Assembly: GCF_023634655.1 (NCBI RefSeq)
Contig: NZ_JAMKMS010000003.1
Span: 248,001 to 312,000, forward strand
Source: Vibrio methylphosphonaticus
Lineage (GTDB): Bacteria; Pseudomonadota; Gammaproteobacteria; Enterobacterales; Vibrionaceae
Length of the DNA: 64,000 nucleotides
Reading direction: 5' to 3'
Under the pieces are notes generated by a model, which saw only the letters and a program-made list of their open reading frames with translations, made no database searches and was not told the DNA's origin. The first letter of the stretch is position 1, and each line of letters starts with the position of its first letter. A program made the position numbers and the translations under genes. Shown piece by piece: positions 26,558 to 34,145 of this stretch.

Positions 26558-26716
26558 ATGAAGAAAATCCTTTTAATGTTATTCATAACCAGCTCTCTGA
26601 TAGCTTGTACTGAGGTTGGCAGTGAAACCTGGTGTCAGGATATGAAAGAAAAGCCTAAAGGTGACTGGACAGCAAACGAAGCCAGCGATTACGCAAAGCA
26701 CTGTATTTTTAAATAG
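26558..26716 (+). CDS. DUF3012 mini-lipoprotein
   Basis: 52 residues, short but complete. GGGAAG precedes the ATG. The lipoprotein signal runs to SLIACT (lipobox Cys at residue 17). The mature part EVGSETWCQDMKEKPKGDWT followed by ANEASDYAKHC matches the DUF3012 family of very small lipoproteins common in Vibrio and relatives. The two Cys in the mature chain may form a disulfide. Function unknown. Confidence 0.85.
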   Translation: MKKILLMLFITSSLIACTEVGSETWCQDMKEKPKGDWTANEASDYAKHCIFK

Positions 26717-26842
26717 ATTCCTCCGGTAGTTTAATTCAGGCGGGATTCTGTAAAGTCTAACTCGCCCTAATCCAATTAATAATATAAAACCGACACATCT
26801 CCAGTCGCATGCTCACCATAATTGCCTGTTACCTTGTACCTA

Positions 26843-27244
26843 TTATTTAAAATAAAACCGTCGTGAACGCAGCTTACGCAGAATAAACAATCCCCACATC
26901 GTAAAAAAGAGCTCTGTAGAAAAATACAACCACATTGTCTCATTTGGATTATGCACTACCGCTATAGCTAGCCCGCGTGTAAGCGCCATCAATCCGGCAA
27001 TCCACGACGCAGCAAGCACTGCCGTTCTTAACGTATCATGAGTTAACACCAGTTTTGCCAGTATCACCCCGATCGCAATGGACAAGCCGCCATACATTGC
27101 GCTGATGTCGATCTTACCGGAAGTCGACGTGATCTCGGTATCGGTTACCCTTTCAAACATCACACTCGGTGAAACAACAAATAGTGCACCAAAAATAACA
27201 AATACAATGATGGTCAACCAAACCATTAGTTTTGCTTGAAACAT
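26843..27244 (-). CDS. DUF4345-type small membrane protein
   Basis: 133 residues from the ATG at 27244 (GGCGG upstream); a start at 27256 is also possible. Four predicted membrane helices: LMVWLTIIVFVIFGALFVV, AMYGGLSIAIGVILAKLVL, AVLAASWIAGLMALTRGLA and LYFSTELFFTMWGLFIL. The central G-G-L-x-x-A-x-G pattern and the late MALTRGLA fit DUF4345 proteins. No known function. A single gene. Confidence 0.6.
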   Translation of the reverse strand: MFQAKLMVWLTIIVFVIFGALFVVSPSVMFERVTDTEITSTSGKIDISAMYGGLSIAIGVILAKLVLTHDTLRTAVLAASWIAGLMALTRGLAIAVVHNPNETMWLYFSTELFFTMWGLFILRKLRSRRFYFK

Positions 27245-27415
27245 AACGCCGCCCATTAATTACATGCTCATCACTAAGCGTAATGCAGATAGGATAATCT
27301 GATAGCTTGAATTACCCAGATTGCCGTCATTTCCAAATAATAATGCCGAAGACTCATTTCTGAGGCAAAAGATCTCCTTAGTGTAAGTCAGTTAACGTCG
27401 TCGCCTATTTGCACT

Positions 27416-27447
27416 TATAGCTTTTACCTATAACTTTTACCTATAGC
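27416..27447. repeat. 13-bp tandem repeat, about 2.5 copies
   Basis: TATAGCTTTTACC, TATAACTTTTACC and a partial third copy. It lies in the 27245-27683 gap before the MATE gene, which otherwise shows no gene. Confidence 0.75.
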
Positions 27448-27683
27448 GCCGTCAGCATCACTTCTGTGTCATTAAGAGTTAAAAAATGCGATTCAGTTCA
27501 TAGCGTTAAAGCAGTATAAAATTTGAGCTAATGGGGTAAACCCGCTACCGTGGTCACCGTACCACTACACACTTAGTTATCATCAAGTAACAAACGAATA
27601 AATAACGAACCAATAATTAGCAACGTACAAGGATCTAGCCTCCAATCTTTGTGTGAGTACTCGTTATCGTCTAAGGATCGTCA

Positions 27684-29048
27684 ATGGAACAAGTAACATT
27701 TCAAACCTTTATCAAGAGAGTAACGATGCTCGGGCTTCCCATTGCACTGCAAAGCTTACTCTTTAGTAGCTTGGGGTTCATTGACACCTTGATGATTAGC
27801 CAACTTGGCACAGAAGAAGTTGCAGCCGCAGGGATCGGCGCTCGAATATTTTGGGTCTCTATTGTTTTCCTGTGGGGCCTCAGCTCTGGGATGGGGATAT
27901 TACTGGCGCAGTATTGGGGGGCTGAAGACACCGATGGGTTTAAAACCAACTTTGCACTTGGAACGATAGTGGCACAATTTTTTGCCATTAGTTGCTTCGT
28001 AATGTGCTTTTTCTTTCCCAGTTTATTACCCAGCTTATTTAATCCCTCTTCAGAGACGCTGTTACTGTCTCAGCAGTACGTACAATTGCTTGGAATCACA
28101 TTATTATTTTCTGGTATAGCCCTATCGGTTGATACCGCATTGCGCTCCATTGGGAAAACTAAAATTAACCTGTATTTTTCCATTGTCGAGATAGCTCTAA
28201 ATATCATTTTCAACTACGTTCTGATATTTGGTCACTTTGGCGCTCCGCAGCTTGGGCTCCTTGGCGCAGGCATTGGTACTGTAATGGCTAGAGGGATCCG
28301 TTTGCTCATTGCGTTGATCACTATTTACTTTCGTTTCCCAATACTCATTTTGAACGGTCTTCACTTCGCACATGCACTAAAGCGTGAACTCGTTACGCCC
28401 TTTATTCGCATTACCTATCCCATCATCATCGGGACCTTCATTTGGTGTGCTGGGATCTTTACTTTTCACCTCATCCTCGGACGGATGGGAGAAACTGAAC
28501 TCGCCACGATGGCGATCATCACCCCACTAGAGTCTCTCGGGTTATCCGCGGCTCATGGCCTCGCCAGTGCAGTCGCTATTATGATAGGTCATGCTTTGGG
28601 TGCAAACCTTTTTGAGGTCACCCGTTTGTACGCTAGATGGGCGCTACTCTGTGCTGTTACACTCGGGTCTATATTGGGCGTCGCATTGCTCGGCATGCAA
28701 ACAGTCATATTAACGCTGTATGGTGCAGTATCTGCAGAAGTCACAATATTAATGACTCTTAGCTTTCCGGTCATCGCTATGAGTATTTTTATGCGCACGA
28801 TCAATATTACGCTGATTGTTGGCATATTGCGCAGTGGAGGCGATAGTAAATTCTGTATGAATATGGATTTTGTTTGTCAGTGGTTATGGGCAGTACCGAT
28901 GACAGCGCTTGGGGCGATTATATTTGATTGGCCATTCACCATTGTACTTTTGATGATGGTGTCTGAAGAACTGGTGAAAGTATTTCCTGCGGCATGGCGA
29001 GTGTTTGGTAACAATTGGGCGAATAACCTGACAGAACAGAAAGGGTAA
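27684..29048 (+). CDS. MATE-family multidrug/cation exporter
   Basis: 454 residues with about 12 membrane helices in two homologous halves. The start TFIKRVTMLGLPIALQSLLF and the block GFIDTLMISQLGTEEVAAAGI are MATE hallmarks, as is GALGANLF in the second half (here GHALGANLFEV). The protein probably exports cationic drugs or metabolites using Na+ or H+ flow. NorM is the known Vibrio relative, but I cannot say this is NorM itself. AAGGA precedes the ATG. A single gene. Confidence 0.88.
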   Translation: MEQVTFQTFIKRVTMLGLPIALQSLLFSSLGFIDTLMISQLGTEEVAAAGIGARIFWVSIVFLWGLSSGMGILLAQYWGAEDTDGFKTNFALGTIVAQFFAISCFVMCFFFPSLLPSLFNPSSETLLLSQQYVQLLGITLLFSGIALSVDTALRSIGKTKINLYFSIVEIALNIIFNYVLIFGHFGAPQLGLLGAGIGTVMARGIRLLIALITIYFRFPILILNGLHFAHALKRELVTPFIRITYPIIIGTFIWCAGIFTFHLILGRMGETELATMAIITPLESLGLSAAHGLASAVAIMIGHALGANLFEVTRLYARWALLCAVTLGSILGVALLGMQTVILTLYGAVSAEVTILMTLSFPVIAMSIFMRTINITLIVGILRSGGDSKFCMNMDFVCQWLWAVPMTALGAIIFDWPFTIVLLMMVSEELVKVFPAAWRVFGNNWANNLTEQKG

Positions 29049-29114
29049 AATACAACACGGTTCCATTCAAAGCCGACGCTGACATTGCGCCGTTTGGCTT
29101 TGCTGAACAACTGA

Positions 29115-29162
<48 letters not shown>

Positions 29163-29165
29163 AGA

Positions 29166-29324
29166 TTATTGAACCCAAATCGTCGTAAGAAGCACGATCA
29201 CAGCAGTCGTTGCTAAATACATTAAAGCAATGGTCGCGATGTCTGCTTTTGTTGACGTTGATGATTTTGACGCTTTTACTTGCGCCTTGTCTGGATTAAG
29301 CATAGAGATAAATGCTGAGTTCAT
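29166..29324 (-). CDS. 52-residue single-pass membrane protein
   Basis: A short reading frame with a good ribosome site (AAGGGGA, 6 bp before the ATG at 29324). The first half is polar and Lys/Ser-rich (NPDKAQVKASKSSTSTKAD). The second half is one membrane helix (IALMYLATTAVIVLLTTIW) ending VQ. It is too short for most gene callers. No family recognised; the clean helix and ribosome site support it as real. Its stop abuts the heptamer repeat. Confidence 0.6.
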   Translation of the reverse strand: MNSAFISMLNPDKAQVKASKSSTSTKADIATIALMYLATTAVIVLLTTIWVQ

Positions 29325-29475
29325 GAGGTCCCCTTACGATGGTAGTGATATTACAGCTGAAACGAATTCTACTTAGAGTGTGATTCACGTCAAACAATTT
29401 TGCAAGAAAACCGTAAAATAAGGGAGAGGTTCTGGTGTGATGACTATCAGAGGCTCTTATAGGTCGTAAAACTTT

Positions 29476-29502
29476 TAAAAAAAACCGCTCATTAAGAGCG
29501 GT
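29476..29502 (-). terminator. Intrinsic terminator of the PlsC-type gene
   Basis: A 7-bp stem ACCGCTC/GAGCGGT with a 5-nt loop, followed on the minus strand by an eight-base T run (A run at 29476-29483). It lies 27 bp past the acyltransferase stop. Confidence 0.9.
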
Positions 29503-29528
29503 GATTAGTTCATTCAACACGACGAGTC

Positions 29529-30659
29529 TTAAGCAGACTGGTTTTCTCGTTCTTTAATCACATTTTTAACCGGATTCGCATAGCTATCCATTAGATATGC
29601 GTGAGCGCCTTCAGGTAATTCATCCAGTTTGGTTTGTAGCGTATCTCTTGTTTTGTGGGTGATCGACTCATCTTCACACCCAGCGGCCAACATGTTGATC
29701 GGAAATAAGGTATAGTTTTCATGAATTTGACGATCAATTTCAGCCGCTAACGCATCTGGTGTTTCAAAGTTTTGGTCAATAACATCACCAAACACAACCT
29801 GAATACGCCCTTTGCGTCCAATAATGCCCTGAACAATGCTTTCGATATCTTCAAACTCGCCTTTTTCGTAGCTGCCATGCTCTGCTTTCTCAAACAGCTC
29901 ATTCGCCTTCGCGGTGTCACACGGGTCGTTCTCATAAGAAATCGACACCGGTACAATTCGTAGCGAACGAATGTATTCAGCAAACGGCGTTTTCTGTTTA
30001 CGCCCTTCAACGTGGAACATTTTAAGGATAGCTGGATCAGTAAAGTCATTGCCATCTTTGGCTCGACCTTCTTTTTGTGCAATCCAGATTGAGTTCTCAG
30101 TATCTAAAGAATGTTTAATGTATGACGATAGCGTTCCGAGTGCCTTCATCATCTCACGCGGTCCTTTCACCGATCGCTTAACAATAAAGCTCTTGTTTAA
30201 GCGCATAAGTTCAGTGGCGCATGGTTTCTTAAGCAGATTATCACCAATAGCAATACGCACTGTTCGGTGTTTACTCTGATGCAAACCATAGTTCACTAGA
30301 GCCGGATCCATCGCAATATCACGGTGGTTAGACACAAACAGATAAGCGGTATTTTTATCCAGCTTATCCAGGCCCTTAAACGTGACGCCCTCGGTGGTCG
30401 CCTTCAAAGTTTTCGTGAGGTATTTTTTCACTTCCATCTGAATCGCTTCAACGCTATCAAACTTCGCCCACTTAAACTTTAAGTACACTTTAAGGATAGG
30501 ACTCATCAATGCCTTAAACCAAGGCGCATGATTAGAAAAGCGATGGTGTAGAATCGCGTCAATGAACTCAGCGTCATTGATCAAGCGATCGATCGCCGCT
30601 GGAATTTCTTCGTCATTGTAAGGACGAATGTCAATATATGGGTCTGTATTGTTAGTCAT
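29529..30659 (-). CDS. PlsC-type glycerol/acyl-phosphate acyltransferase
   Basis: 376 residues. The acyltransferase block I is NHRDIAMDPAL (about residue 110), a His-x5-Asp variant of the usual His-x4-Asp seen in a subgroup of bacterial acyltransferases. Further blocks are FIVKRSVKGPREMMKA and WIAQKEGRAKDGND (E-G-R, substrate binding) and VPVSISYE (late Pro block). A long N-terminal part carries the hydrophobic-aromatic segment APWFKALMSPILKVYLKF. Expected role: acyl transfer to lysophosphatidate or a related lipid at the inner membrane. Weak ribosome site, single gene, strong terminator. Confidence 0.8.
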   Translation of the reverse strand: MTNNTDPYIDIRPYNDEEIPAAIDRLINDAEFIDAILHHRFSNHAPWFKALMSPILKVYLKFKWAKFDSVEAIQMEVKKYLTKTLKATTEGVTFKGLDKLDKNTAYLFVSNHRDIAMDPALVNYGLHQSKHRTVRIAIGDNLLKKPCATELMRLNKSFIVKRSVKGPREMMKALGTLSSYIKHSLDTENSIWIAQKEGRAKDGNDFTDPAILKMFHVEGRKQKTPFAEYIRSLRIVPVSISYENDPCDTAKANELFEKAEHGSYEKGEFEDIESIVQGIIGRKGRIQVVFGDVIDQNFETPDALAAEIDRQIHENYTLFPINMLAAGCEDESITHKTRDTLQTKLDELPEGAHAYLMDSYANPVKNVIKERENQSA

Positions 30660-30830
30660 TATGGCTACATCAAATTAAAAGCTGCACTATTCTACGCTGA
30701 GACTCTAAAGACCGCAGCTATCTTAAGTCTATTTCTGATAAGGTCAGACCACTATTGTACAGTAATGTTCATTTTCATTCATACAAAACCATGATCTATG
30801 GTTGGCTTTAATAAGGAGTCACGTTAATCT

Positions 30831-30851
30831 ATGCGCAGTTTAGCCAAATGA
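30831..30851 (+). other. Possible six-codon leader frame before the cupin/AraC-like gene
   Basis: AAGGAG at 30814-30818 is followed by ATG at 30831 and a six-codon frame (MRSLAK) ending in TGA at 30851, 8 bp before the ATG at 30860. The main gene has a poor ribosome site of its own, so coupling through the leader is conceivable. Very speculative. Confidence 0.2.
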
Positions 30852-30859
30852 AGTGAATC

Positions 30860-31477
30860 ATGAACCACGCTATTGAGTTCCAATCTACTCATTATGAGTT
30901 GTTGACCATTACTCCTCGTAAAAAATCTCTCCATAATCAATTATTTCGTGTTGAGAGCGGGAAAGTCCTGTTGAAACTCGGCAAAAATGAGTACGTCTAC
31001 AATGCAGGTGATGCCTTTTGGCTTCCATTTGATTGTTTATCGAGCTTGACCATTTTGCCGGGCAGTCATGTAAATAGTATCAGGCTGTCGGTTCGATTAT
31101 CTGATCCGTTCCCCAACAAAGCGGGACAAGTCTCACTCACTCCATTAATGACAGCAGTTATTGATAGGCTTCGCGTAGAATGGGCTCACAGCGAGAAAAG
31201 GGATGACTTACACTTAGATTTACTCACGGTTGTTAAGCATGATTTACTTCGAACACATCCCAAACTGAGTCTGTCGTTAGAGAGCCAACAAGTATCCCAA
31301 TGGACTCCAGACTCAACTGACCTTACTGGTGAGTTAGCGCTCATACTGCGAGTACGTGAAGCAAGAAAAATGAAGTTATCAGGCATCAAATCCGACAAAA
31401 TTTGCGCGGCGCTATTTGGCAACAACGAAGCACAATTTACCCAGCTCTATCATTCATTACTCGGTGAATCGATCTAA
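30860..31477 (+). CDS. AraC-type cupin protein with shortened HTH
   Basis: 205 residues. The N-terminal 100 residues have the cupin sensor pattern of AraC regulators (HNQLFRVESGKVLLKLGKNE, then AGDAFWLPFDCL). The C-terminal 50 residues (ILRVREARKMKLSG followed by SDKICAALFGNNEAQFTQLYH) align with the second HTH of AraC proteins, while the first HTH and linker seem missing. The protein is therefore shorter than the usual 250-300 residues. It may bind DNA weakly or act as a co-regulator. The only in-frame start after an upstream stop is the ATG at 30860. Confidence 0.65.
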   Translation: MNHAIEFQSTHYELLTITPRKKSLHNQLFRVESGKVLLKLGKNEYVYNAGDAFWLPFDCLSSLTILPGSHVNSIRLSVRLSDPFPNKAGQVSLTPLMTAVIDRLRVEWAHSEKRDDLHLDLLTVVKHDLLRTHPKLSLSLESQQVSQWTPDSTDLTGELALILRVREARKMKLSGIKSDKICAALFGNNEAQFTQLYHSLLGESI

Positions 31478-31500
31478 AAAGCGAGCCCTAGGCTCGCTTT
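31478..31500 (+). terminator. Intrinsic terminator after the cupin gene
   Basis: A 10-bp perfect stem AAAGCGAGCC/GGCTCGCTTT with a 3-nt loop, followed by ATTTAATAA. It begins at the stop codon of the cupin gene and may also serve the opposing gene at 31531. Confidence 0.88.
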
Positions 31501-31530
31501 ATTTAATAACGTCAAAACTCAACTTACTGG

Positions 31531-32025
31531 TTAAAACGGCACTTCAACCTGCATCATCATGTCGCCTTGATACTCTTCATGCCAGCGATAATCTAAACGT
31601 AATCGAGGCTCTTTGCCTTTTTCGCCAAAACCAACGCCAAAATGCAACCCTTGCGACATGAGCCACTCTTGCATCGACATTTCATCTTTTTTTCTTACGA
31701 TGTCGGGTGGAGCCCAAAGTCCTATTCCAACAAAACTGCTTTCATAACGCCCGGTAAGCACTGGTTCCGACTCTTGGTTCAACAGCCATTCATCCCAATA
31801 AGAATCTTGCAATGCACCTAGTGGGTTTTCAGGCTCGATAAGCCCCCCAAGTGTCACGACTTGAGTACCGATATAATTAAATGGCTTAGTTACTAGAGTA
31901 CAAAACGACTCTTCCTCCGTCACTTTAAACACGACGGAGTGCTGCTGTTCGTCTTTACAAAACGCACGCGCATCTGGCGCACTCACCACTACTAACAAAG
32001 CAATACTGCACAACGTTGCTTTCAT
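31531..32025 (-). CDS. Secreted/periplasmic protein of unknown function
   Basis: 164 residues with a Sec signal (MKATLCSIALLVVVSAPDARA, cleavage before FCKDE). The mature part has GLIEPENPLGALQDSYWDEW and ends with beta-strand-like segments (FGVGFGEKGKEPRLRLDYRW, then MMMQVEVPF), terminal Phe included. Perhaps an outer-membrane-associated protein. No family recognised. It lies 31 bp downstream of the NadD-like gene on the same strand and may be co-transcribed with it. Confidence 0.55.
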   Translation of the reverse strand: MKATLCSIALLVVVSAPDARAFCKDEQQHSVVFKVTEEESFCTLVTKPFNYIGTQVVTLGGLIEPENPLGALQDSYWDEWLLNQESEPVLTGRYESSFVGIGLWAPPDIVRKKDEMSMQEWLMSQGLHFGVGFGEKGKEPRLRLDYRWHEEYQGDMMMQVEVPF

Positions 32026-32056
32026 TTTTATATTAAAATCCGTTTTATTATCTTTA

Positions 32057-32569
32057 CTAATATAGCGGACTTAACGATAAATGTTTAGCAACAGATGTTG
32101 TGGTTAAGTGATCTACATTCAATCCTTGTTGTAAATGCTCACGAATTTGTGTCGACCGGACTTTTACACGCTCCGGACAAGCTAAAACGGACCAACGCTC
32201 AGCGATCTCTTTAGCGTTATGAAATCGCCCAAAACTAAACAAATTATCTGGACCTAATACAAACGTTAATTCCGCCGTTGGGTATTGCTCTTGAATAGCG
32301 TTAAGAACGGCGTAGGTGGTCACAGAAGCATTAGGTTCAAGCAAAGACTCTTCAATGCAAGAGCGCTCCACGTTTGTTTGATTCATATCTGCAATAAATA
32401 AGTCAACTAATTCACATCGCTTGGCGTAGTCGAGCATTGTCTTACCCCAAGCGTGGGAAATACTCGGCACTAAGAGAACTTTATCATAATGCTCAAGTGA
32501 TTGAATGACACTCTGATGTCCTAGACTAGGTGGATTAAAAGCGCTGCCAAATATTGCAATCTTTGTCAT
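32057..32569 (-). CDS. NadD-like nicotinate-nucleotide adenylyltransferase
   Basis: 170 residues from the ATG at 32569 with AGGA 7 bp upstream; the frame from 32632 lacks support and would run toward the nadE promoter. Nucleotidyltransferase motifs: IAIFGSAFNPPSLGHQSVI (G-x-F-x-P-x-x-x-G-H) and RSTQIREHLQQG, equivalent to the I-S-S-T-x-I-R motif. The enzyme joins ATP to (nicotinate) mononucleotide. It is shorter than standard NadD (about 210 residues). It lies divergent from nadE, which suggests a joint role in NAD salvage. Confidence 0.8.
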   Translation of the reverse strand: MTKIAIFGSAFNPPSLGHQSVIQSLEHYDKVLLVPSISHAWGKTMLDYAKRCELVDLFIADMNQTNVERSCIEESLLEPNASVTTYAVLNAIQEQYPTAELTFVLGPDNLFSFGRFHNAKEIAERWSVLACPERVKVRSTQIREHLQQGLNVDHLTTTSVAKHLSLSPLY

Positions 32570-32686
32570 GAATGTCCTGCTTGTTTCACTATCTTCGTTA
32601 TTTTCTCGGCTACTGTAACTGTTTTTCATCACTTTTCGTAGGTATCATAGAAACAATTCAACTTGCTTGCAGGAAAAGGAACGCTA

Positions 32687-33517
32687 ATGGAACAACTTAT
32701 TCGGGATGAAATGCGTGTGCTACCCTCAATTGACCCACAATTTGAAGTAGAGCGTCGTGTAGAGTTTATTAAATCCAAGTTACTCAGTTCAGGCTGCAAA
32801 GCGCTTGTATTAGGAATCAGCGGCGGTGTTGATTCAACCACATGTGGACGACTGGCTCAGCTCGCCGTCAATGAATTAAATGTTCATTCCGGTTCATCTG
32901 ACTATCAATTTATTGCTGTACGCCTACCGTACGGAGATCAAAAAGATGAAGATGAAGCGCAACTTGCTTTATCGTTTATCGAGCCTACACATTCAGTCTC
33001 TGTCAACATTAAAGCAGGGGTCGATGGCTTACATGCGGCATCGCACGTCGCGCTTGAAGGTACTGGATTATTGCCAACCGACAAAGCCAAAGTTGACTTC
33101 GTGAAAGGCAACGTTAAAGCGCGCGCCCGTATGGTGGCTCAATATGAAATCGCAGGGTATGTGGGTGCGCTCGTACTGGGCACCGACCACTCCGCCGAAA
33201 ACATTACTGGTTTTTATACTAAGTTCGGTGATGGCGCTTGTGACATGGCACCATTATTTGGGCTCAACAAACGCCAAGTTCGTGAAGTTGCGGCTTGCTT
33301 AGGTGCGCCAGAACTCCTTGTTAAAAAGGTACCAACAGCTGATTTAGAAGAGCTTGCTCCGCAAAAAGCAGATGAGGATGCACTTAATCTGTCTTACGAG
33401 CAAATTGACGACTTCTTAGAAGGCAAACCCGTGGCTAAAGATGTATCTGATCGCCTCGTTGCTATCTACAAAGCGACACAGCATAAGCGTGAGCCTATTC
33501 CAACGCTTTACGATTAG
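32687..33517 (+). CDS. nadE: NH3-dependent NAD+ synthetase
   Basis: 276 residues, like E. coli NadE (275). The ATG at 32687 has AAGGA 8 bp upstream. The PP-loop motif [19 protein letters not shown] binds [22 protein letters not shown] and [20 protein letters not shown] are the deamido-NAD and ammonia-site blocks. It makes NAD from deamido-NAD, ATP and ammonia in the cytosol. It is divergent from the NadD-like gene across 117 bp. Confidence 0.95.
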   Translation: MEQLIRDEMRVLPSIDPQFEVERRVEFIKSKLLSSGCKALVLGISGGVDSTTCGRLAQLAVNELNVHSGSSDYQFIAVRLPYGDQKDEDEAQLALSFIEPTHSVSVNIKAGVDGLHAASHVALEGTGLLPTDKAKVDFVKGNVKARARMVAQYEIAGYVGALVLGTDHSAENITGFYTKFGDGACDMAPLFGLNKRQVREVAACLGAPELLVKKVPTADLEELAPQKADEDALNLSYEQIDDFLEGKPVAKDVSDRLVAIYKATQHKREPIPTLYD

Positions 33518-33538
33518 TTTCTCCGCTAACCCTTATCT

Positions 33539-33576
33539 AGTTAAGCCAATGAGGGCTCTCACTGGCTTAACTTTTA
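33539..33576 (+). terminator. Terminator after nadE
   Basis: A 15-bp stem with one mismatch (AGTTAAGCCAATGAG paired with CTCACTGGCTTAACT), a 4-nt loop and then TTTT. Confidence 0.85.
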
Positions 33577-33769
33577 CCTTTACACCGCTAGCTCATTTTC
33601 ATCGTGATTTAGCTCAACAATTTTGCCTTCCTTTACCTTGTAATATTGCGTAACCCTATTCTTGTGCCATGTTTATAGTAAGCTAACGTGCACCTAGTCA
33701 TTGTGACCATACATTACGCGCATTAGCGACTGCTTTTAGCCTTAATTGATCAACACATAAGGGGTAACT

Positions 33770-34015
33770 ATGTTAGGTGAAAACCATTCTCTTCTGAAAG
33801 AGTTTCCAGATTTTCAAGATGCCATCCTAGATCTGATGAAAAGCAATGAATCTTTCGCTGCTACAACAAAAAAATACGATGCGTTAGATAAGGAAATTCG
33901 AGTACTAGAACTTAATGGGGCGCCTATCGATGACGCCGCGATGCACCAACTAAAACATGAGCGCGCTGTATTAAAGGATGTGCTGCATAAACATTTGGTT
34001 GACCAAGAAAACTAG
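33770..34015 (+). CDS. YdcH-family (DUF465) small protein
   Basis: 81 residues, strongly helical and charged. FPDFQDAILDLMKSNESFA, then DKEIRVLELNG and HQLKHERAVLKDVLHKHL are typical of the YdcH/DUF465 family, small cytosolic coiled-coil proteins of unknown function. GGGG precedes the ATG. A single gene with its own terminator. Confidence 0.85.
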   Translation: MLGENHSLLKEFPDFQDAILDLMKSNESFAATTKKYDALDKEIRVLELNGAPIDDAAMHQLKHERAVLKDVLHKHLVDQEN

Positions 34016-34072
34016 ACTAACGAATGATGGGCAGCGTTAGATAATTAAATAAATCAAATAGTTACACACATC

Positions 34073-34101
34073 AAAAAGGGAAGCATGACACTTCCCTTTT
34101 T
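34073..34101. terminator. Bidirectional terminator
   Basis: An 11-bp stem AAAAAGGGAAG/CTTCCCTTTTT with a 7-nt loop, between the YdcH gene and the convergent MOSC-fusion gene. Confidence 0.9.
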
Positions 34102-34145
34102 TATATCACTTAAATTTCCGCGTTACAGCGGCATAGTGCAATACG

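Noticed and set aside
29296..29520. Minus-strand reading frame of 74 codons
   Set aside because: It starts inside the terminator hairpin of the acyltransferase gene and overlaps the 52-residue gene in another frame; no ribosome site.
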